Made by a program: the position numbers and the translations under genes
Shown: positions 1-11,659 of the stretch, piece after piece
Layout of the letters: the number at the start of each line of letters is the position of its first letter
Position numbering within the stretch: position 1 is the stretch's first letter
Assembly: GCA_018340375.1 (NCBI GenBank)
Contig: JAFFJZ010000007.1
Coordinates: 20,434,001-20,498,000, forward strand
Reading direction: 5' to 3'
Origin: Gonatopus flavifemur
Lineage: Eukaryota > Arthropoda > Insecta > Hymenoptera > Dryinidae
Length of the DNA: 64,000 nt
The notes under the pieces: model-generated
Database searches by the model: none
What the model was told of the DNA's origin: nothing
What the model saw: the letters and a program-made list of their open reading frames with translations, nothing else

Positions 1-260
1 CCCTGTGCCTCAAATTTCATAATATGATATTAATTTCAAAGATATAATTCTTGGTTCGGAGAATTTTCTTCTGAATTTTGATACGATACTTGTAAATTCA
101 ATAAATACTGTCTTATATTCCAAAAAAAACTTTTGGAATTTCATACATCATATTGAATTCAAAAACTTTATTAAATTCAATATGGGAATATTGAATTTCA
201 CAAGGAATTTTCTACTGAATTCAAGAATTTTTCCAACAGTGTTCGAATTTGAGAATGAGA
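1..260. repeat. AT-rich short-palindrome array with a CACTGTTGGAAA-type terminus
   Basis: The stretch is filled with variants of GAATTTCA/TTGAATTC and ATTCAAT in both orientations. It ends at about 240 with GAATTTTTCCAACAGTG, which in reverse reads CACTGTTGGAAAAATTC. That resembles the CACTGTAGAAAA ends of the array at 38124-38374. The left end lies outside the window, so the call rests on pattern only. Confidence 0.35.
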
Positions 261-439
261 TTTTGGAGAAAAAATAAGAAATGAACAAAAATCAGAAAAT
301 ATTCAGATAGATCAATGAATTTCAATTTTATTATGTAATCATGATAATTCACATTTTATTCGGATTACATGTTGGGAATAGAAAGAATTATATATTGATA
401 CTCCAGACCTAATTTCATTTGAGTTAACCATTATTCAAC

Positions 440-620
440 TCAATCTCTATTCGAGTTTGCTATCTTCAACCGTTCTTTCCAAATCGATCCTTACGAATGC
501 TAGGAGATCGATCCTGCAAAATCGATCTTTTTTGTCAGTTATAGAATCGATCCATACACCCAATTCATCCGAATAGCTCTGATTCTAGGATCGATCCGAT
601 CCCCACTCAGGATTGACATC
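440..620. repeat. ATCGATC-rich cluster, probable transposon subterminal repeats
   Basis: At least five copies of ATCGATC or AATCGATC occur in about 150 bp in both orientations. Dense short subterminal repeats of this kind are typical of hAT-type element ends. A similar cluster lies at 38497-38640 and a weaker one at 58460-58560. No paired TIR or TSD was found here. Confidence 0.35.
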
Positions 621-647
621 ACTATTTTGAACCTCTTCCGTCTCCAG

Positions 648-692
648 CCTAATTCCAAGGGAGAAGACGAAACTTTCGTTCGGGAATCTTCG
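648..692 (+). other. Candidate 45-bp host exon
   Basis: A pyrimidine-rich tract ending TCTCCAG is followed by an open 45-nt segment (15 codons, PNSKGEDETFVRESS) and then a consensus donor GTAAGC at 693. Both ends fall in phase 0, the phase that opens the candidate exon at 3661. Evidence is splice signals and frame only. No protein was recognised, and a chance match is quite possible. Confidence 0.22.
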
Positions 693-1964
693 GTAAGCAT
701 CGTTTACCGGATAGATATACTATTTTCAAACACGGTTGCTATATTTTTCCCATATCGACTGGTACTTCGGAAAAATCGAAGGAATTACCATACGCGTATA
801 GCTTTATTGAGTCTAATTGATGGGAAAGTTGTCGATTATACTCCTTGTTTTATACGATTACCTCCAGTAACGCAAAGGCACCGGTTTCCGACCACCATTC
901 CTACTATCCAACCGCCTGATACTTCCTCAAATAATTATTTGGATACTTATGTAAATGAATCAAATTCACTTGCAATGTGCGCACTAGATGTTTATGTACT
1001 TATTCTTATTCATTAAATGTGAACGCGTGTAATCAATTTTTCTTGAAATGCAAAGTGGACGGATTCAGGAGAGTGGTCGAAAACCGGTGCCGTTGCGTTA
1101 ATATATTACAGGTCGAATATGTGACACACGGTGATGATTATTTCTCCCATCGGTATGGCAATTTCTGAGAGCTGATCGTCTGAAATTCCTGATCCCAATA
1201 ACAAATTCCCGAATCATGATTGAATATAATCTTATTCGTTCAACACCAACCACCGATTACAATCGATTATTATGTTATATAATGGATAATTATCCATTAA
1301 ACTCCATAGAGGTAATGAAAATCTTACCTACACTGTTTTCTCCGTGTAACTATTCACTTTGATGGAATGGTTTTCTTCTAATAATTATCTCAATTTTTCA
1401 ATTTAAATGAGAACTAGTAAAAAATCAAAATAGTCAAAGGATTCGTATGAAATTCGATTAAAAAAGCAGATTGAGAACAATAGTTCAATGAAAAGTCGTA
1501 ATATTATATATCGAAATTTTGCTGTATAGAATTTCTGTAAAGTTTATATGTAAGAAGTTGTTGAGAGAGGTATTCAATATGGAACGATAAATTTAATTCA
1601 ACAACGTGATTTGGAATTTTCCATTTATCCTCACAACAAAGACTGTACAATATGTTCCGAGAATATAAACACAATCGAACTTCACGAGAACAACATCAAT
1701 GATCAGTTAACAGTTGAAATAGATGTTTGTATCTTAAGTTCACATTCTGTACTCAAATTATGATGATGACGAAAATATTATAATATTCTCAATATTTGTA
1801 CAAAATCTCATTCGTAAATAATATTTCCATTCCATCGAAAATCTAAATCATGATATGATATTTCCAATTCATCGAAAATCTTAGTTTCAGAACAATATAG
1901 GAACATTTCGACCGTTTTTCTTAGTTGTTTTCTTATGGCCGTAATTGAGCTGATATCAAAATTT
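693..1964. other. No supported feature
   Basis: AT-rich sequence. Open frames over 627-1168 show no domain or family resemblance, and splice-like signals (an ATTACAG at about 1111) do not chain in phase with anything. I see nothing assignable. Confidence 0.5.
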
Positions 1965-2345
1965 AGCGTGAGGAGTAGAAAGACAAAGAGACATATGAAC
2001 AGATGAATACACTCTGAACTCCTCGGAGTAAAAATCCACTCTTAAAGAGTGAAAATACTGCCAATCCAACAAGCGTGAGATTCTATTCCTAAGGAGTGAA
2101 TTTTCACTTCATAAGAGTGAATTTCACTCTCTCGGAGTGAGGATTTCACTCTTAAAAGGAGGTGAAATTTTACTCTTTGAACCGAATTAAAAAACTTCGC
2201 TCAGTTAGAATCAGAATTCACTGTTGTTATGGAGTGAAAAGTCATTCTTCAAGAGTGGAATCTCACTCTTTCTGGACTTGCAGTATTGTCACTCTTCGAG
2301 AGTGACTTTTTCACTCTGAAGAATTTAGAGAGTATCTTTCAATTG
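1965..2345. repeat. Array of AGAGTGAAA / TTTCACTCT quasi-palindromic units
   Basis: Roughly fifteen variants of CACTCTT..AAGAGTG occur in about 380 bp, alternating in orientation so that neighbouring units can pair. Near the ends GTGAAAATACTGCC (about 2050) and its inverse GCAGTATTGTCAC (about 2279) suggest symmetrical boundaries. The organisation matches the other short-palindrome arrays in the window, but the core motif is unique to this one. Confidence 0.6.
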
Positions 2346-2981
2346 GAAGATGGAGCGATGTTTGTTACATCCCGAATGGAAAAATTTTTAGTCTAAGTTT
2401 TGCCTAATTTTTCCATACGATAATATCAATGAATATTCTTTGAATATAATAGAGAAATTCTTTTCTCTCCTTCTCCGTATTTGATAAGAACCTCTCTATA
2501 GATTCGGTTCTTATTCAAACTAACGTCAGTTTTTAGCCGGAACATACGTATGGTCGGCACTCTATCACGATCCTTGGCCGAGTGAGGCTCTCCACTGTTT
2601 CTCTTCTCCTTCTACCTTACTTATCACTTTCTTCTCATGCCTCTCTTTCTCTATCATTTTCTCCCCTTATCTCTTCCTTCCTTCTTACTTCTCTCCCAAT
2701 GTCCTGTCTGTGTCTTTTCTTTCACTTATCCTCACAAGTATGGTCCTCTGACTATTTCTGATCAGTGCTGGGCTGTATTTGAGCGCTAGCAGATTTCTAG
2801 AATAGGATGACCACATTGATAATGCAGTTTGGCCCCACATGGGCCGTCTATGGGTGACCCTGGGTTAGGAAAATCAGAGTGAATATTACCAACCCGGTCA
2901 GGGCTCGTGGTAGCTAAGGCTAGACAATTCCAAGTTTGGATACCTAATATATGACCCTACAAGGCTCATATTCAACCCAGA
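2346..2981. other. No supported gene; C/T-rich tract
   Basis: Contains a CT-rich low-complexity tract (about 2580-2760) and otherwise unremarkable sequence. No coding or TE signal was found. Confidence 0.5.
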
Positions 2982-3401
2982 CCCGGATAGCATCAGGAGG
3001 TTTGCTGAACGTTCAGAAAACATACTTGCTCTCACAGAAAACGTCCAAATAAAATCCCAGGACGTTTCACAAACATCGCATGTTCGTCCCAGGGACATAC
3101 AAATGTTCTGTGATGTTCAATTCATATCCACCATGCGACGTTCTAGGGACGTGTTCAATAAAGATGTCAATAACGTTTTGCGATACTACGCATATGTTTG
3201 TAAAGATTAGTTTTCATGGAAGTACGTTTCGGAAACGTAACGAGAACGTCCCGTGGTAGATGGAAAAGCTATACTGGGAACGTATTCAGGTGCAAAAATG
3301 AACGTTCTCTGAACGTATTTAAACCTACTCCCCGGAAACGAAGCGCGCGGAACCAAGGTTATGTTTCTAAAACGTCCAGAGGACCTTCAATGCTATCTGG
3401 G
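2982..3401. mobile_element. Palindromic-array element, CCC-terminus class, core GGACGTTC
   Basis: The left end CCCGGATAGCAT and the right end read inward, CCCAGATAGCAT, form an 11-of-12 inverted repeat. The flanking dinucleotide is GA on both sides (2980-2981 and 3402-3403), consistent with a 2-bp target duplication. The interior is a run of AACGTC/GACGTT variants in both orientations. No coding capacity. One of eight elements of this design in the window; a non-autonomous DNA element is inferred. Confidence 0.65.
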
Positions 3402-3660
3402 GAATGCCCGGATGAATTCCCACATGATTAAGAATCATTTTCACCTATGGGGTAACCTTTTATCAGCATCAAATTTTCGCTTATCTCATCTCTCAGTCAG
3501 GTCCTTGACAGAAATGTTTCGAAAAACTCCGAGAAATCCTTGTAAAATATCAGGTCACCCTGTCGACTATTCCCAGTTATGATTGGGTATTGAAAGGGTT
3601 TTTCCTTCTCCAACTCCAACGATTGCATTGAATTTCATAGCACCAATTTTCAAATTGCAG

Positions 3661-3885
3661 AATACGCATAGCGGTAGTTTCCTAGAGTATCGACAAGAAA
3701 GTATCAAAGCGACATCGTATTCAATAGGTAGCATTCCTATCACTGATTGAAATTTTTTCCATCATGCAGGAGAAATATTTGGAGATTTGGCTATTCCACG
3801 TATCTCATCATTTTGTAACGGAGGATCGGGAATAGTATTAGTACCGATCGATATCAACGATATTTCACATAGCAATATCAAGTAG
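3661..3885 (+). CDS. Candidate 3' end of an unrecognised host gene (two exons)
   Basis: The acceptor CAAATTGCAG opens a 67-nt exon (3661-3727; NTHSGSFLEYRQESIKATSYSI plus one base) ending at the donor GTAGCA. A 42-bp intron with a CTGAT branch-like motif and the acceptor CATGCAG follows. A second exon (3770-3885) completes the codon as G and runs EIFGDLAIPRISSFCNGGSG and then 18 further residues to a TAG. The phases join exactly and the result does not look like any TE protein. Against it, the intron is very short and I do not recognise the protein. The 5' exons would lie upstream, possibly including 648-692. Confidence 0.38.
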
Positions 3886-4958
3886 ATACTCGGGAACCAT
3901 ATCGAGGATGAAACACGCTCCAACGAGTGTTCTTCTATTCGTCTATCTACACGTCCATTTTATTCAATCTCATTGGACTCTATCATCGGGATATCCTTAT
4001 ATTCAGGACATTTCTCGTTGTTTCTAAATGTGTGAAATTTACTCATGCTTTGTTTTTAATGATTCATTGAATCATGGGTCAGAATTTAAAAAATGATATT
4101 TCTTGAATGAAATGATCTCATTTTTATGCCACACAAGATGAAAGTTATCGTGATAGTAATGTTATGAATAAGATGAAAAGGGAATAGTACTTTAACGGAC
4201 AAATGGAACGATTGATGGGTTCACAAATTCATTGGACTTTCATTTTATATACTCAAAGAAAATATTTATGGATATACGATATACGTTTGTACATTTTGTA
4301 GATCCTGTGATACGTTTGAGAAACGTGATAGAAAAATATCACCGTTTTTGAAGTGAGGTATTCCAAATGGTACATGTAAGATGGATGGAGATGCAATCTT
4401 TCAAATATTTATCCATGAATTCTCTTCTCAAAAGCATCGTATATTCATATCATCGTTCAAAGAGAGTGAAAAGTCTACAAATTCCACTGATTTAATATTG
4501 AAGAGTGCAACATTCGTATATTTTCACCAAACGCTTTCGAGTTTTTCTAAGAATAAATAAAACCATAAGCATGTTTTTTCAGTAAAAACTGGGATAATGT
4601 GGGTTCTTCCATGGGACTAATGATTTCCTATAAAGTCCGTAATGAATGTGCGAATGCTCGATTTTCAACTAACGATTGAATGAAAATCAAAGGAAAAAAC
4701 AATTGCAATTTCAAATGTAGTGAAAATGATATACAATATGATTTAGCTATGATTCAATAACATTTATATATAATTCTGTACAAATTTTACACGAATATGT
4801 ATAGACTATATTTATATGTATTTTGTATATGTTATATACAAAATATTCCACGTGAAAGTTCAGCGATTCCGCTAATATTAAAGACGAGCAATGACTTATA
4901 GCAACATGACAGCCAAGCGTACGGAATTTATATTCAGCCGATGTTATTTGAAAACAGA
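3886..4958. other. No supported feature
   Basis: AT-rich sequence with no open frame of note, no inverted repeats and no TE ends. It would be the 3' UTR and flank of the preceding candidate gene if that gene is real. Confidence 0.5.
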
Positions 4959-5337
4959 TAGGAGTGCACGAGACTCGAGACCAGTATCGGTATCGTCCCG
5001 GTATCGCCTCAATATCACGAGACGATACCGAGACAATACTGTTGTATTTGGAGTCGAGACGAGACCGAATATTCGATACTCAAGAATATCGTCGATACTG
5101 GGGGTGCACGGGAGCACGAGACGCATATCGGTATCGTTTTGGAATTGACACAAAATTGAGAATAAAGATTAAAGATCTAATATTCGAACATATCATCAAT
5201 AGTGTTGATTTTCTTCAATGTGGAAATAATAGAAAAGGAGTATTCCAAAATGATATATGTGACAAAATTGCTCTTCAAAAAGAGCCGTATATCTCTCTTA
5301 AATTATAATACATGTATATGGTATTATTCTGAAAATT

Positions 5338-5478
5338 GCCTGGTGGAACAATTTCACTGGGAATCTCTGAATATCTTAGAGACTTTCAGTGGAGTTTTTC
5401 AGAGGTGTTCATAGTTTTTCAAAGATGTTCATAGATATTCAGAGGAATTTTCAGTGGAAAAACACAGTTTCCAGGTGT
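5338..5478. repeat. Short-palindrome array with CCTGGTGGAA ends
   Basis: It begins with TGCCTGGTGGAAC and ends with GTTTCCAGGTG, an imperfect inverted pair flanked by TG on both sides. The interior repeats TTTCAGAGGTGTTCATAG-like units. It shares its terminus style (CCTGGTGRAA) with 6131-6250, 11888-12040, 15311-17765 and 55034-55185. Confidence 0.45.
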
Positions 5479-5748
5479 CAAGACTGATAGAAAAATGATT
5501 TATACATTCATATTGAATTCAAACTTCAATTAATTGATATTAATACAAAAATAATGAATCATTTGAACGTTGATTCAGCTGTACACAATAATATCCCACG
5601 AAAATTTTGGATAATATTCCAGTAATATCATATGAATATCATCAATTGTTAGGAAAAATTGAACATAGGTCTCAAGGAGATACACGGAGGAAAAAATATA
5701 CTACTTTTTCTTCTTTTGCTTGCCAAACCAGGAAAAAGAAGGTTTGTA

Positions 5749-5912
5749 AAATGCATTTTTACATAAAGATAAGGGCAATTACGAATCAATAACTAAATTT
5801 TACTGTATGCTTCATAAAGTGAACGTTCAGCGTTCAAAACTTCAATCCTACCTATGACTTCTTCTACGATATTCGTAATCTTTCGTATTTTTATGTAAAA
5901 ATCCATATTACA
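5749..5912. repeat. Imperfect inverted repeat (hairpin)
   Basis: AATGCATTTTTACATAAAG at 5749 pairs with TTTATGTAAAAATCCAT at about 5897, and flanking AATTACG/CGTAAT segments pair as well. The length of about 160 bp would fit a small MITE. No TSD was identified. Confidence 0.35.
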
Positions 5913-6130
5913 AATATGATATTCCTGTTTACATATTTCACTAAGAAAAATAACAAGAATTCTTATATTCTTGAGCGGCATTTGTCTCCGTATACCAGCG
6001 TGAAAAACATTTTGTCTGAGAGACTTGTCTGTACTGAATTTATGAAGCAGTCTACAATTTTCAAAGAATAATCTTCAATAGCGCAATACATAGAGTATCA
6101 AATATTATTTCCAGAAAATTTTAGACTGTA

Positions 6131-6250
6131 CCTGGTGAAAAATGTTGAAACAGATGAAGCGGAGAAACCTTTCAATTTCTGCTTCTTTTGCGATCAGATA
6201 CTGTTCCGTTTACTCTTCCACGTCACTCCATCCGCTTAATTTTCACCAGG
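6131..6250. repeat. 120-bp foldback, CCTGGTGAAAA ends
   Basis: CCTGGTGAAAAATG at the left is inverted at the right as ATTTTCACCAGG. Inner segments GATGAAGCGGAG and CTCCATCCGCTTAA also pair. It is closely related to 55034-55185 and to the outer ends of 15311-17765. Confidence 0.55.
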
Positions 6251-7370
6251 GGTCTCATAAATTCTGTTCAAAGAAGTCTTGCAATAAAATGTTCATTCGA
6301 ATGATACGCTGGTATCCCCTTAATGAACTCTGATAAAATGTTTCTATTACGAATTCACTTTCAACTTGGAGATTTGGATTTCTCGAAATCATGTACTATT
6401 CTGCAGAAATTTTAGAGTTCCTCTCTAGAATGGAGACCTTACTGCTGAATCAAGTGATTATATACAACTAGGCTTGTGTTCCAAAACTTTGCTCCCGTAC
6501 TCTGGAATATCGGTTTTCCATGTCTTCCTGATCAATTGAACAAAGCTGGGCTGTTCATTTGACCAGATGATACTGCTACACTGATATTCAGAGTATAATA
6601 GTGGAGTATCAATCCAGGAGTATTGTTACTCTCATCAGAAATATTAGGCGATACAGATACCGACGAGACGATACCGATACCGTGTCCAACAATACCGGGA
6701 CGATATCGAGACAGTACTCGCATCTGATGATGGTATTTCTCGATACCGAGACGAGACTTTCAAAGTTTCGTCGAGAATCTCGTCTCGTGCACCCCTAAGT
6801 CAACAGAGGTAATATCGTGTCTGTGTTGGCAATACGAAGGTCAATTGTGTTAGGAGAGTATTGGCGCAAGTTTATGCCAGCATCAATCCAGGGTTGAACT
6901 ATAGGGTGGTCGTTAAAAATGAAATTTCTTGAGGCGCCCCCTAAAAAGCTTCCTTTTGATGAAAAAACACTGGGAAAATTTTTTATAATTTTTTCAAGTC
7001 AAGACAACACGTGCCTCAAGACGATTCAAGTTAATTTTTGGGCATAATCATGTTTTTTCATGAAACTTCTTGTTAAGGGTATAGTAAAAATTATTTTAAG
7101 ATTGGAAAAGTTTTATGAATGAAATACCTTCAGTATTATCATTCTCAGTGATGAATTTCAAATCATAGTTTTAGAAAAAGTTTAAAATTCTTCGTGATTT
7201 AAGCTTATCTTTTAATTTTTATTATATTTCTAGTTTTCTATACGTCTGTAAGCATGTATATATGAGTTATTTTTATGAAAATGCTCTCAAAAATTGCGGA
7301 TGCACACGTGCTGGGTAACTTATATAAAGGCGTCAAATCCTTCTCTGTCGATAAGTTACTAACAAGGGCA

Positions 7371-8785
7371 CCCGAGTAAAAATAGTCTGATCTCCCATTG
7401 ATCAATAATTGATCACATAAAGATTAGTTTTCAAGAGTATAGCTTCTGCTCGAATCCCATACCAATATGGTCATGAATTCAATGGAATCACATTGGTCAA
7501 CCAGGTACAATTAGGTATGGCTCAAGTCCAGGTAAAAGGAACAATGAAATATTCTGCATATATGCTGTTCAACTGGGATGAGATTGACATTTTTTAAGTA
7601 AGATATAGCAGGATTTCAACGGAAATATATACTTGCCATAGTTTTACGACATGAGTAATGCGATTGATATTCGGTTCGAACATGGAACGTGTCGATGGTC
7701 ATTCGAAAGGAAGGATGAACTTTGCAAGATGCAATCGAGCGTTTCCCGGGGCTGTAGGAGACTGCGAATGGAGTTCATGTCAAAAATCGATTGTCAAGAA
7801 TACCTGATGAAATTTCGAGTGATAGTTGAAGAACTCCAAAGACAATGGGTTACTCGAAAGTACAGGAAACGTCCGGGGAAGGTCAATCATGTTTAACTCA
7901 TGGTGTACTCAAGGGCGACTTTTGACGGACTTTCTGAAAAATGAGATCTCTCAGAAGTACATTTAAAGTCTATATGAAGTTAGGAAGAAATTACTTTTGG
8001 TGGACTTCGACGCGACTGTTCACGGACCTCGTGGAATATCGACGTTAACGGACTCCTCATGTACCATTACGGTCCGCAATATTCCACGAGGTCCGTAAAC
8101 AGTCGCGTCGAAGTCCACTAAAAGTAATTTCTCCCTAATTTCATATAGACTTTGGATGTACTTCTGAGAGATCTCATTTTTCAGAAAGTCCGTCAAAAGT
8201 CGCCCTTGAGTACACCATGAGTTAAACATGATTGACCCTCCCCGGACGTTTCCTGCACTTTCGAGTGACCCATTGTCTTGGAAGTTTTTCAACTATCACT
8301 CAGAATTTCATCAGGTATTCTTGACAATCGATTTTTTACGCGAACTTCCGATGCACTTCCCTATAAGCTCCAGTTCTGCAAACTCCATTCGCAGTCTCCT
8401 ACAGCCTCGGGAAACGCTCGATTGCATCTCGCAAAGTTCATTCTTCCTTCCGAATGACCATCGACACGTTCCATGTTCGAACCGAATATCAATCGCATTA
8501 CTCATGTCGTAAAACTATGGCAAGTATATATTTCCGTTGAAATCCTGCTATATTTTACTTGAAAAAGGTCAATCTCACCCCAGTTGAACAGCATATATGC
8601 AGAATATTTCATTGTTCCTTTTACCTGGACTTGAGCCATACCTAATTGTACCTGGTTGACCAATGTGATTCCAATGAATTCATGACCATATTGGTATCGG
8701 ATTCGAGCAGAAGCTATACTCTTGAGACCCAATCTTTATGTGATCAATTATTGGTCAATGGGAGATCAGACTATTTTTACTCGGG
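7371..8785. repeat. 1.4-kb near-perfect palindrome (long foldback)
   Basis: The left arm starts CCCGAGTAAAAATAG and the right arm ends CTATTTTTACTCGGG. The arms (about 7371-8038 and 8079-8785) match almost base for base around a 40-bp spacer. The right arm has about 40 bp more than the left near 8345-8385 (an indel in one arm). Each arm has the same open reading frame starting MSNAIDIRFEHGTCRW: left arm plus strand from 7651, right arm minus strand from 8505. I do not recognise that peptide. The palindrome sits between the left TIR and the transposase of the surrounding transposon. No TSD is obvious; ATACGTCTGTA occurs at about 7239 and 8790. Confidence 0.85.
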
Positions 8786-9121
8786 CATATACGTCTGTAG
8801 TTTTTGTATAGTTTACATTGCAATCTTGTATCAGATTCTTTATATAAATCATCAACTCAATATTTTTATAATTAATAACTCTTATCTTTTATGAGTAATA
8901 TTGTTTATTACTTATTGAGTTCACTTGGGAACTGAATGGTATGTTTTGTTAAAAGTTACTGAGTAATTCATCATTATTAGTAAAGTCTTACATGAGGTGC
9001 GAATTTAAAGTTGAACATTGAACATTATAAACGATACTATTTTCGTGAAGTGTCATTTTACCTTCATAATGGGAAATGAAATAGAAAACATATTTTTATT
9101 TGGAGAGAATATTTACAAGTA

Positions 9122-11283
9122 TTGAAATTTTTGTTTTACAACACCCGAATATTGAAACATAGTTTGAAAGTCAGTGAAAGTTTAGTGTATGACGAATTGG
9201 TTACTTTTTGGCAAAAAGTAAAAATTCCAATACAACAAAAATCTCGGTGTATAAAAAAAATTGATGATTTATACAACGATTGGAGAAGTTTACAGAGAAA
9301 CTCATCAAAACGGAATGATATTCAGGAAAACAATGAAAAAGTATTTTTGTCACACTTAAATGAATTGTTTGATATAGCACACAGTGATGTTTTAACAATG
9401 GTTGATGATAGTACAAAAAGATTTTTATTAAATCAACGTGAACCAAATCGTGTTGGATTTATTGACGACGTTGAAGATATATCTGATAAGTGTTGATATA
9501 AGTCGGACATTTTTGAAATTTATTCTTTACTTGAAAAATTTTGTTTCTATCAATATAGAAAAATCTGAGCCTACTTCGCAGTATGAATCATCCCCGTCAT
9601 CATTCAGTCAAGGAAGTCTTCACGGAGATCCTAGTTTCGTTATGGACTTAGATGAAGAATCGCCACCATCGAAAAGTTCACGTGGAACAATAGACATTCT
9701 GACTCCAAAATTATGTATCATGTTAGATAAGTGCAAAATGAGTGATCGTGATGCAACAGGCTTATCAACTGCGTTTCTTGGAGCTCTGGAACTTGATGCA
9801 ACCCACTACATCGTTAATCCAACATCGATAAAACAAAAACGTAAAAATTTCAGAAAAAAAAGAGCGGCTGAAATCCAAACAAGATTTGCAAATAAAGATC
9901 TTCGTAGATTGATTGTTCATTGGGACGGGAAACATTTACCTGATATTACTGCGAACGTTTCGTAGAACGTCTTCCAATAATAGTTTCATTAGAAAATGAA
10001 ACTGAAATTCTATTGATACCACCGTTAGAAAATGCTACAGGCCGAGCAATGGCAAATGCGGTTTCTGATGCTCTTCAACAGTATGGAGTCAGTGATTTAG
10101 TAGTCGGTTTATGTTGTGATACTACTGCATCGAATACTGGAGAATATAATGGTGCAGCAGTTTTAATTGAGCATTTGTTAGAGACAGACCTTATTTTGCC
10201 ATGTAGACATCATGTAGGTTGTATTGAGAGCTGTATTTGACAGTAAGTTGACTAATGTTTCTGGAACAAATGTGTCTATATTTGCTCGATTCAAGAAGGA
10301 GTGGGATGGATCAGACCTAACTCAACTTAAGAGTGGAATAGCGGATCCCTTGATTGGTAAATTATTGGAAAATGATATTCAAGACATTCATGAATTCATT
10401 AAGCAACAACTTACGTTGAACCATGATAGAAAAGATTATTTAGAACTGCTAGAATTGAGCTTGCTATTTATTGGAATAATACCTGATAACATCACGTTTC
10501 ATACTCCTGGAGCTATGCATCAGGCCAGATGGATGGCTAAGGCAATATATTCGTTGGAAATATTTCTGTTACGATCATCTTTCAAACTAAAGTCTACGGA
10601 AGAAAAAAGCCTGGCCATGATTTGCGTGTTTATTGTGAAAATTTATTTACGAATATGGTTTGTCGCCACATCATCGATCAAGGCACCAAACTGTGATTTT
10701 CAGTTGATAAAATCTATTTATAACTTTCAGCCTATTGACAAAAAAATATACGAGAGTGCTTTAGGTGGGATTTTGAACCATTTGTGGTATCTAAATCCTG
10801 AAAATTGTTTATTGGCTTTATTCGATGATGATGTAGATACGGAAACGAAACAGAAAATGGTTAAAAAAGGTGATCGAATTCTCACAAAATGCAGATGAAC
10901 CTGATTTATTAGACAGTAATGAACAAGTTCTTAGGAAGGCTGTAGTATCTCGTGCGGATATCCCAAAATTATTTGACGAAGGATTAGGACAGTTTATCAA
11001 TGCAACTTCTATCAACTTTTTTCATAAACTTGGACTGAATACGAGCTGGTTGACTGAAAATTGTGAGAATTGGTTAGAAGACTCTAATTATCAAGATTGT
11101 TTGACGGCTGTAACAAGTTTATCAGTGGTTAACGATATTGCAGAACGAGGTGTTAAACTAATGCAAGAGTACAATGATTTATTTACAAAAGATGAAGAAC
11201 ACAAGCAGTCCCTCATTCAAATTTTAGATGATTACAGAAGCAAAGGCATCAAGACAACAAAAGAAAGTTTACTTAAGGATTGA
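9122..11283 (+). pseudogene. Degenerate transposase of the 6902-11651 element
   Basis: Five open segments in different frames read as one protein: 9122-9490, 9560-9960, about 9960-10220, 10224-10880 and 10880-11283. Recognisable blocks include SDRDATGLSTAFLGALELD, LRRLIVHWDGKHLPD, CDTTASNTG followed by NGAAVL, a CRHH motif at 10202-10213, and near the end VVNDIAERGVKLMQEYND. A C-x2-H after an acidic block is a feature of several RNase H-fold cut-and-paste transposases (hAT, P, Kolobok). The breaks at about 9957, 10222 and 10870 are single-base slips, the last in a poly-A run. The break at 9490-9560 could be an intron (acceptor CTATCAATATAG) or decay. The protein is not functional as it stands. 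Confidence 0.75.
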
Positions 11284-11659
11284 AATGATGAAAACTGAAG
11301 ATTAACATTGAATTTGTATGAATTTAGTAATAAAATGAAAATAATCATTAAAATGTCATCAATTTTTTTAATTGACAGACCTTATTTTTCGGAATATTTA
11401 TTGTTATTTTCATTAACTATCTTTTTTCTATGAATTTGGCTTCTCTGATTGTTCATATTCTGTATGAAATTGTATTTATTATTAAGAATCCTCAATGAAA
11501 TATGATTATACCCAAAAATTAACTCGAATCGTCTTGAGGCACGTGTTGTCTTGACTTAAAAAAATTATAAAAAATTTTCCCAGTGTTTTTTCATCAAAAG
11601 GAAGCTTTTTAGGGAGCGCCTCAAGAAATTTCATTTTCAACGACCACCCTATTGAACTA

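Larger units (their letters stand above)
4959..6797. mobile_element. hAT-like non-autonomous element with GATACCGAGACG subterminal repeats
   Basis: The left end TAGGAGTGCACGAGAC is matched in inverse at the right by GTCTCGTGCACCCCTA. Both ends (4963-5150 and 6600-6790) are packed with GTATCGGTATCG/CGATACCGAGACG variants, the dense subterminal repeats expected of a hAT. A second terminus-like GGGGGTGCACGGGAG lies at about 5099, so the left end may be duplicated. No matching 8-bp TSD was found and no transposase remains. The interior holds smaller foldbacks. Confidence 0.55.
6902..11651 (+). mobile_element. 4.75-kb DNA transposon, TAGGGTGG ends, 8-bp TSD
   Basis: The termini TAGGGTGGTCGTT and AACGACCACCCTA are perfect inverts. 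The inverted similarity continues about 140 bp inward (6902-7045 against 11505-11651). An exact 8-bp duplication TTGAACTA flanks it (6894-6901 and 11652-11659). The right half carries a degenerate transposase (9122-11283), and the left half contains a 1.4-kb palindrome. The TSD length and TAGGG start fit the hAT superfamily, but the transposase does not show the usual hAT C-terminal dimerisation block, so I leave the superfamily open. Confidence 0.85.

Noticed and set aside
5749..5912. A hAT MITE
   Set aside because: The hairpin is real, but arms are short and interrupted and no 8-bp duplication flanks it; listed only as a repeat.
7651..7896. Independent small gene MSNAIDIRF...
   Set aside because: The same frame recurs in the opposite arm of a 1.4-kb palindrome. 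Treated as part of that repeat until a source gene is found.
7239..8800. ATACGTCTGTA as TSD of the 1.4-kb palindrome
   Set aside because: The left copy lies about 130 bp outside the palindrome arm, so it does not abut the element; likely coincidence.
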